Assembly (NCBI GenBank): GCA_947063855.1
Contig: CAMSTW010000021.1
Span: 1-46,241, forward strand
DNA from: an uncultured Dorea sp.
GTDB taxonomy: Bacteria > Bacillota > Clostridia > Lachnospirales > Lachnospiraceae
Length of the DNA stretch: 46,241 nucleotides
Direction of reading: 5' to 3'
In this document: piece after piece, positions 41,308 to 46,241 of the stretch
Layout of the letters: the number at the start of each line of letters is the position of its first letter
Numbering within the stretch: position 1 is the stretch's first letter
Notes under the pieces: generated by a model
What the model was told of the DNA's origin: nothing
Seen by the model: only the letters and a program-made list of their open reading frames with translations
Databases searched by the model: none
Made by a program: the position numbers and the translations under genes

Positions 41308-41855
41308 AGATGGGAGAGATTGAGGAGGCTGGTGTGACGAGGGTTATCGCTGTCTGCGGAGTTAAGAATTCGGGGAAGACGACCTTGCTTGCAAGACTCG
41401 TAGAAGAACTTGTGAAGCGGGGGATGAAGGTGGCCGTCATCAAGCATGACGGACATGATTTTACCTGCGATATCGAAGGGACGGACAGCCATCGTCTGAA
41501 AGAGGCGGGAGCCTACGGGACGGCCGTATTTTCAGATTCCCGGATATTTGTCCACAAGACCGGAACCGGGGAGAGGGCGGAAGAACTGCTGGCGATGTTT
41601 CCCGAAGCCGATCTTATTTTCCTGGAGGGCATGAAGGACAGTACTTATCCGAAGATTGAGATTATACGGAAGGGAATATCAGGTATTCCTGTGTCGAATC
41701 CCCGGGGACGGTTTCTGATTGTGACGGATACGGACCGGGCGGAATATGAGGAAGAAGCAGTTGGGTTTGAAGACATAGAGCGGATAATCCATAAAATATT
41801 AATGCTGCCGGAGAATGGAGGTACGACAGGATATGAAAGAGATGAGAACCGTTGA
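41289..41855 (+). CDS. mobB: molybdopterin-guanine dinucleotide biosynthesis protein MobB
   Basis: This 188-residue GTP-binding P-loop protein has Walker A GVKNSGKTTL (24-33), the IKHDGHDF element and DADLIFLEGMKDS around Walker B. It assists MobA in MGD formation. The ribosome site lies within moeA's last codons, so translation is coupled to moeA. Its tail overlaps the next gene by about 23 bases. The exact start is not certain: an internal ATG eight residues in would also fit. Confidence 0.9.
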   Translation: MGDTVVKMGEIEEAGVTRVIAVCGVKNSGKTTLLARLVEELVKRGMKVAVIKHDGHDFTCDIEGTDSHRLKEAGAYGTAVFSDSRIFVHKTGTGERAEELLAMFPEADLIFLEGMKDSTYPKIEIIRKGISGIPVSNPRGRFLIVTDTDRAEYEEEAVGFEDIERIIHKILMLPENGGTTGYERDENR

Positions 41856-42930
41856 TGCAGTGGGGCAGGTGCTCTGCCATGATATCACGCAGATTATAAA
41901 GGGAGTTACCAAGGATGCGGTATTCCGTAAGGGACATGTCATCCGCGAAGAGGATATCGGGGTGCTGCTGCGTGTGGGAAAGGATCACATCTATGTCTGG
42001 GAGAAGGATGAGAACATGCTTCATGAGGATGAGGCGGCCGGGATTCTCTACTCTCTGTGTGAAAATGAGCATATGCACCCATCGGAGGTGAAAGAAGGGA
42101 AGATTGAGGTCATGGCAGACTGCGACGGCCTTCTGAAGGTAGACCGCAGACGTCTGAACAGGGTCAATGCATTGGGAAAAATGATGATTGCATCAAGGCA
42201 CGGGAATTTCCCGGTAAAGGCGGGCGATAAGATCGCCGGGACAAGAATCATCCCCCTGGTGATCGAGAAAGAGAAGATGGAGCGGGCGCGGGAAGTCTGT
42301 GAAGGACTGCCTTTGTTCGAACTAAAGCCTTATTTACATAAGAAAGCGGGGATTGTGACGACAGGGAATGAGGTGTATCACGGGCGGATTCAGGATACCT
42401 TCACGCCGGTGATTAAAGAAAAACTGGCAGAATACGATGTGGAGATCGTCGGGCATGAGATTGTCGACGATAACCATGAGAAGATTACGGCCTGTATCCA
42501 CAGCCTTATAGAGGCGGGAGCAGAGATGATTCTCTGCACAGGCGGCATGAGCGTGGATCCAGACGACAGGACGCCCCTTGCCATCAAGAATACGGGGGCG
42601 GAGATTGTGACCTACGGTGCGCCGGTGCTTCCGGGGGCAATGTTTCTTCTGGCGTATCTTGACAGGGAGAATGCAGGCGGGCGTGCAGGGTATGACTGCC
42701 ATGAAGGAAAATGTCCGCCGGACGGCAGGAGATGTGTTACGATCATGGGCTTGCCGGGATGTGTGATGTATGCGAAGCGGACCATATTTGATCTGGTGCT
42801 TCCGAGAGTCATGGCGGGAGAAGTATTGAGCGAAGCAGACATTTCCGTGCTGGGAGAGGGGGGCCTGTGCCTGTCCTGCCCGGTGTGCACATTCCCCAAC
42901 TGCGGGTTTGGCAAAGGAGGCAATGCATGA
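41833..42930 (+). CDS. second MoeA-like molybdopterin-binding protein with Cys-rich tail
   Basis: This 365-residue protein combines an N-terminal region unlike MoeA (about 1-165, starting with AVGQVLCHDITQII) and an MPT-binding domain with GIVTTGNEVYHGRIQD and ILCTGGMSVDPDDRTP. It ends in the cysteine-rich sequence CLSCPVCTFPNCGFG, a possible metal or Fe-S site. It is the clostridial MoeA_like group, whose exact step is uncertain; it may sort or insert metal (Mo or W) or store cofactor. The start at 41833 follows GGAGG; an ATG at 41815 is in frame. Confidence 0.85.
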   Translation: MKEMRTVDAVGQVLCHDITQIIKGVTKDAVFRKGHVIREEDIGVLLRVGKDHIYVWEKDENMLHEDEAAGILYSLCENEHMHPSEVKEGKIEVMADCDGLLKVDRRRLNRVNALGKMMIASRHGNFPVKAGDKIAGTRIIPLVIEKEKMERAREVCEGLPLFELKPYLHKKAGIVTTGNEVYHGRIQDTFTPVIKEKLAEYDVEIVGHEIVDDNHEKITACIHSLIEAGAEMILCTGGMSVDPDDRTPLAIKNTGAEIVTYGAPVLPGAMFLLAYLDRENAGGRAGYDCHEGKCPPDGRRCVTIMGLPGCVMYAKRTIFDLVLPRVMAGEVLSEADISVLGEGGLCLSCPVCTFPNCGFGKGGNA

Positions 42931-42931
42931 G

Positions 42932-43933
42932 ATGAGAGACGGATATGGAAGAGAGATCAGGTATATGCGCATCTCCATTACGGATCGGTGCAATTTAAGG
43001 TGCAGATACTGTATGCCGGAGGGAATTAAGCTTTCGCCTATGGAAGAGATTCTGACCTTTGAAGAGATTGCGGCGGTCTGTGAAGCGGCGGCGGCGCTTG
43101 GGATTACCCGGTTTAAAATTACAGGAGGGGAGCCTCTGGTGCGTCTTGGCTGCCCGCAGCTTGTGGGGATGCTTAAGGGGATTTCTGGCGTGGAGCAGGT
43201 GACGCTTACGACGAACGGCGTTCTTCTTGGCGATTATCTGGATGAACTTCTAAGAAATGGCCTGGATGCGGTGAATGTGAGCCTGGATACGCTGGACGCA
43301 GAACGGTTCCGGCAGATTACAGGGTTCGACGAACTTGGGAGAGTGAGAGAGAGCATCCTAAGCGCAGTAGGAAGAGGCGTGCGGGTTAAGATCAACAGTG
43401 TCCTTCAAGATGGGATAAATGCGCATGAATGGGAGACTCTTGCCGGGCTTGCGAAGGAGAATCCGCTGGATGTCCGGTTTATCGAGATGATGCCGATTGG
43501 TTACGGAAAGAAAGAAAAAACCATCGAAGGAAATAAAATACTTTCTCTGTTGAAAGAGAAGTACCCGGGAATCCAGAAGGATCACAGGGTTCACGGGAAT
43601 GGACCGGCAGAGTATTACCGGATTCCGGGATTTGCAGGAGGTATCGGATTTATTCGTGCGGTTCACGGTCAGTTCTGTGAGAACTGCAACCGGATTCGCC
43701 TGACTGCGAAGGGAGAATTGAAACCATGCCTCTGTTATGAGGATTGTGTGGATGTAAGGAGTATTCTCAGAAGGCCGGAAGTAATGACAGGTGAAGACAG
43801 GAGGAAAGAAGCAGTATCAGAAGATATCAGGGCTGCGATCTGCCGTGCAGTCCATTCTAAGCCCCGTAAGCATTGCTTTGATGTCAGAGAGCAGATCACA
43901 GAGGGAAGACAGATGGTGCAGATTGGAGGCTGA
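42932..43933 (+). CDS. moaA: GTP 3',8-cyclase MoaA
   Basis: This 333-residue radical SAM enzyme catalyses the first step of Moco synthesis, converting GTP to 3',8-cH2GTP. The SAM 4Fe-4S cysteines are C20, C24 and C27 (DRCNLRCRYC). The second cluster uses the CENCNRIRLTAKGELKPC region. The protein ends in the conserved GG dipeptide. I chose ATG 42932 because the family normally starts just before DxxGRxIxYLRIS; GGAGG lies 11 nt upstream, and the preceding stop overlaps. The gene end is caught up in a tandem repeat. No moaC is next to it. Confidence 0.94.
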   Translation: MRDGYGREIRYMRISITDRCNLRCRYCMPEGIKLSPMEEILTFEEIAAVCEAAAALGITRFKITGGEPLVRLGCPQLVGMLKGISGVEQVTLTTNGVLLGDYLDELLRNGLDAVNVSLDTLDAERFRQITGFDELGRVRESILSAVGRGVRVKINSVLQDGINAHEWETLAGLAKENPLDVRFIEMMPIGYGKKEKTIEGNKILSLLKEKYPGIQKDHRVHGNGPAEYYRIPGFAGGIGFIRAVHGQFCENCNRIRLTAKGELKPCLCYEDCVDVRSILRRPEVMTGEDRRKEAVSEDIRAAICRAVHSKPRKHCFDVREQITEGRQMVQIGG

Positions 43934-44057
43934 GGTCTGAGAATTTAGAAGGAAGACAGATGGTGCAGATTGGAGGCTGAGGTCTGAGAATCAGAGGGAA
44001 AACAGATGGTGCAGATTGGAAGTTGAGGTCTGAGAATCAGAAGGAAGACAGATCAGG
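43904..44057 (+). repeat. 46-47 bp tandem repeat starting inside the moaA 3' end
   Basis: There are three units and a partial fourth starting at 43904, 43951, 43997 and 44043. Each begins GGAAGACAGATGGTGCAGATTGGAGGCTGAGGTC or a variant. The first contains the last codons of moaA (VQIGG and the stop); the later copies lie in the untranslated gap and include decayed stop codons. It accounts for most of the 139-bp gap before the MOSC gene. Confidence 0.9.
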
Positions 44058-44072
44058 AGGGAGAAGATAAAA

Positions 44073-45005
44073 ATGGGAAAAATCATTGCCATATGTACAA
44101 GTGAGAAGAAGGGTACGTCAAAAAGTGAGGTCCCCGGCGCGGTACTTAAGGAAGAATGGGGAATCGAAGGAGACGCCCACGCGGGGAAATGGCACCGGCA
44201 GGTCAGCCTGCTTGCAGCAGAGAAGATAGATGCATTCAGGGCAAGAGGGGCCGATGTGGACTATGGGGCTTTCGGGGAGAATTTCATTATCGAGGGATAT
44301 GACTTAAGAAATATTCCGGTAGGAACCCGGTTCGAGGTTGGGGAAGCTGTGCTTGAGCTGACCCAGATTGGAAAGGAATGCCACAGTCATTGCGCCATCC
44401 ATAAGGCGGTGGGCGACTGCATCATGCCAAGAGAAGGCGTATTTGCGAAGGTAGTTAGAGGCGGAGAAGTTAAGCCGGGAGACGAGATTCGAAGACTGCC
44501 CTTTGATGCCGCGAGACCCTTTACGGCCGCCGTGATTACACTCAGCGATAAAGGGTATGTGCACGAACGTGAGGATCAGAGCGGTCCCAGGGCCTGTGAG
44601 ATGCTTAAGGAGGCGGGATATGAGATTATTGAGACGCTGCTGCTTCCGGATGGGGAGGAACAGTTAAAGAAAGAGTTGATCCGTCTTGCCGATCAGCGGC
44701 AGGTCAATGTGATCTTCACCACGGGCGGCACCGGTTTCGCAAAGAGGGATGTGACGCCGGAAGCGACGCAGGCGGTATGTGACAGGATGGCAATGGGAAT
44801 CGCGGACGCGATACGCGTACATTCTCTGGCAATCACGGAGCGCGCCATGTTAAGCCGCGCCGTATCAGGGATACGGAAGCAGACGCTGATCGTGAATCTT
44901 CCGGGAAGCCCCAAAGCGGTTGGGGAAGGACTGGAATATATCCTTCCGTCACTGGAGCATGGGCTGGGAATCCTGCGGGGGACTGCGGGGGAGTGCGGAA
45001 GATAA
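44073..45005 (+). CDS. MOSC-MogA/MoaB fusion protein
   Basis: This 310-residue protein has two cofactor-related domains. Residues 1 to about 145 form a MOSC domain with GIEGDAHAGKWHRQVSLLA and a conserved cysteine in GKECHSHCAIHKAVG. Residues about 150-310 form a MogA/MoaB molybdopterin adenylyltransferase with AVITLSDKG and FTTGGTGFAKRDVTPEA. The latter adenylylates molybdopterin for MoeA, and the MOSC part may handle the sulfur or metal of the cofactor. Start after AGGAGGGAGAAGATAAAA. The fusion is known in Clostridia. Confidence 0.92.
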   Translation: MGKIIAICTSEKKGTSKSEVPGAVLKEEWGIEGDAHAGKWHRQVSLLAAEKIDAFRARGADVDYGAFGENFIIEGYDLRNIPVGTRFEVGEAVLELTQIGKECHSHCAIHKAVGDCIMPREGVFAKVVRGGEVKPGDEIRRLPFDAARPFTAAVITLSDKGYVHEREDQSGPRACEMLKEAGYEIIETLLLPDGEEQLKKELIRLADQRQVNVIFTTGGTGFAKRDVTPEATQAVCDRMAMGIADAIRVHSLAITERAMLSRAVSGIRKQTLIVNLPGSPKAVGEGLEYILPSLEHGLGILRGTAGECGR

Positions 45006-45086
45006 GGGCAGTACTCCACCGAGTCCAATTTCTATCCGGATGGAGCGCCTCAGATAGAAAATAAATGCACAAGGAGGAAAAGGAAA

Positions 45087-45992
45087 TTGAGGAAAAGAAT
45101 TTTGGCAATGCTGGTGACCATAGGAATGGTATTTACTATAGCGGGATGTGCGGGAGACGGCGATACAAAGGAAGAGAGTAAGAATAATAACCGGAAGGAG
45201 GATCTGTCAGAGGCTGACAAAGGCGGAGAAGATACGGAAGAGACCGAGATCCAGGTATTTATCGCGGCAAGCCTTAATATGGTGATGACGGAACTGGCAG
45301 GAATGTATAATGAGGAACATCCTGAGGTGAAGATTACCTATAACGCAGACAGTTCCGGAACACTCCTGACTCAGATTGAAGAGGGATATGAATGTGATAT
45401 CTTCTTTTCCGCGGCGTCAAAGCAGATGGACCAGTTAGAGAAGGACGGCCTTGTGCAGGCGGGAACCCGTGCCGATGTGGTGAATAACCAGGTGGTTGTC
45501 GTGACGAGAAAGGACAGCGGCACGAAGGTGAAAGGGATAGATTCTCTGGCAGACGCTGAGAGTATCGCGCTGGCAGGCGGCAGTGTCCCGGTTGGAAAAT
45601 ACACGAGACAGGCGCTTATGAACCTGGGGACGTTGTTTAAAGTGGAGGATGTATCTGCAATCACGACTCAGGAGGTGGCAGATGCCCTTGGCGGCGTGGA
45701 AATCAGCGAACAGGATAATGTGAGCAAGGTGCTGTCAGCCGTTGTGGAGGGCTCCTGTGAAGTCGGAACCACCTATTATTCAGATACGTATGGGTTTGAG
45801 GATGAGCTTACGATTCTGGAAACTGTGGGTTATAATCTGACCGGAGACGTTATATATCCGATTGCAAGAGTAGTGAACGAAGAGGCGGACGAGGCACAGA
45901 GCGCGGCGGCAGACGATTTCCTTGCATTTATCCTTTCCGATGAAGCGAAGGCAGTGTTTGATGCGTATTATTTCGATACGGATGTAGAGTAG
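45087..45992 (+). CDS. modA: molybdate-binding lipoprotein ModA-type
   Basis: This 301-residue solute-binding protein has a lipoprotein signal: lipobox TIAGC with C21 as lipid site, then a charged linker. The core matches ModA, with VFIAASLNMVMTELA, YNADSSGTLLTQIEEG and GSVPVGKYTRQAL. It probably binds molybdate or tungstate outside the cell. The start is TTG 45087 with AAGGAGGAAAAGG upstream. Permease and ATPase genes (modB, modC) do not follow in this window, as the next gene is a glutaminase, so its transporter partners must lie elsewhere. It closes the cofactor operon. Confidence 0.9.
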   Translation: MRKRILAMLVTIGMVFTIAGCAGDGDTKEESKNNNRKEDLSEADKGGEDTEETEIQVFIAASLNMVMTELAGMYNEEHPEVKITYNADSSGTLLTQIEEGYECDIFFSAASKQMDQLEKDGLVQAGTRADVVNNQVVVVTRKDSGTKVKGIDSLADAESIALAGGSVPVGKYTRQALMNLGTLFKVEDVSAITTQEVADALGGVEISEQDNVSKVLSAVVEGSCEVGTTYYSDTYGFEDELTILETVGYNLTGDVIYPIARVVNEEADEAQSAAADDFLAFILSDEAKAVFDAYYFDTDVE

Positions 45993-46022
45993 AGATTTGG
46001 GTCAGGAAGACGGTATTTTTCG

Positions 46023-46050
46023 TTGTATTATTTTTGAAATACGTTATAAT
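46023..46050 (+). promoter_or_regulatory. promoter of the glutaminase gene
   Basis: TTGTAT (46023-46028), 16-bp spacer, TATAAT (46045-46050), about 70 bp before the start codon. Confidence 0.55.
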
Positions 46051-46121
46051 GAACATAATGATATTATTTCCGGACAGTTCCTGAGATGAAAATAAGATGG
46101 AGAATGGCAGGAGAAGAGCGT

Positions 46122-46241
46122 ATGGAGAAGTTACTGAGCGAGATATTGGATGAAGCGGTGGAGAACGGAAGAAAGATGACGAAGTTTGGCAGTACGGCAA
46201 CCTATATACCGGAGCTTGGACATGTGAATAAGGATTATCTG
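46122..46241 (+). CDS. glsA: glutaminase (5' end only)
   Basis: The first 40 codons run into the window edge. FGSTATYIPELGHVNKDYL matches the conserved N-terminal VADYIPELAK region of class A glutaminases, which hydrolyse glutamine to glutamate and ammonia. GGAG lies 8 nt before the ATG; an in-frame ATG at 46086 would add 12 residues but is less well placed. Catalytic serine and lysine lie beyond the window, so the call rests on the N-terminus and is moderate. Confidence 0.7.
   Translation, partial: MEKLLSEILDEAVENGRKMTKFGSTATYIPELGHVNKDYL

Noticed and set aside
1-46241. CRISPR array, tRNA or rRNA genes
   Set aside because: None seen: the repeats present are tandem duplications without spacers, and no cloverleaf or rRNA signature was recognised by eye.

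Overview
The window looks like chromosomal DNA of an anaerobic gut-type Firmicute, most plausibly a Lachnospiraceae/Clostridium-cluster-XIVa organism. The pointers are strong GGAGG ribosome-binding sites, TTG/GTG as well as ATG starts, short intergenic gaps, oxygen-sensitive radical-SAM and Fe-S enzymes, AAA-ATPase/PD-(D/E)XK 'accessory' genes, ABC-2 exporters and an opp operon. The species cannot be fixed from sequence alone. No rRNA, tRNA, CRISPR array, transposase or phage gene was seen.

Region 1 (1-3993, minus strand): a two-gene P-protein pair (gcvPA-gcvPB type) followed by a zinc alcohol dehydrogenase cut by the window edge. Both P subunits keep the fold, and GcvPB keeps the PLP lysine, but several glycine-decarboxylase motifs are altered. 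There is no gcvT or gcvH beside them.

Region 2 (4012-16700): a rearranged accessory region. An AAA-ATPase/PD-(D/E)XK gene with its promoter, terminator and the start of a downstream ABC gene exists twice. In the left copy the ATPase gene has collapsed to about 305 bp and the ABC operon is intact. In the right copy the ATPase gene is intact and the ABC gene is an 84-bp stub. A second ABC-2 operon lies on the minus strand, and a deletion relic of its ATPase gene abuts the right cassette. Other genes here are an AAA/DUF4143 protein, an AraC regulator, a heptad-repeat coiled-coil protein and a GGDEF diguanylate cyclase.

Region 3 (16799-24051): a MATE exporter, then a complete oppABCDF operon on the minus strand with a palindrome-rich leader.

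Region 4 (24100-28812): a three-subunit xanthine-dehydrogenase-type molybdenum hydroxylase (Mo, FAD, 2Fe-2S) translationally coupled to a uridine phosphorylase; probably purine/nucleoside salvage or catabolism.

Region 5 (28849-39047): an SLC13-type anion transporter, a LysR regulator and, divergent from the regulator, MmgE/PrpD, octopine/nopaline-type dehydrogenase and Asp/Glu-racemase/maleate-isomerase family genes. These are followed by a cytoplasmic molybdopterin oxidoreductase, an FAD/NAD(P) oxidoreductase and a four-cluster ferredoxin-like protein. This resembles an undescribed carboxylate-using, molybdenum-dependent redox pathway and is the most interesting part of the window.

Region 6 (39100-45992): a probable Moco riboswitch with a terminator expression platform, then mobA, moeA, mobB, a second MoeA-like gene, moaA, a MOSC-MogA fusion and a ModA lipoprotein. 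This operon would supply cofactor to the two molybdoenzymes of regions 4 and 5. The window ends in the first 40 codons of a glutaminase.
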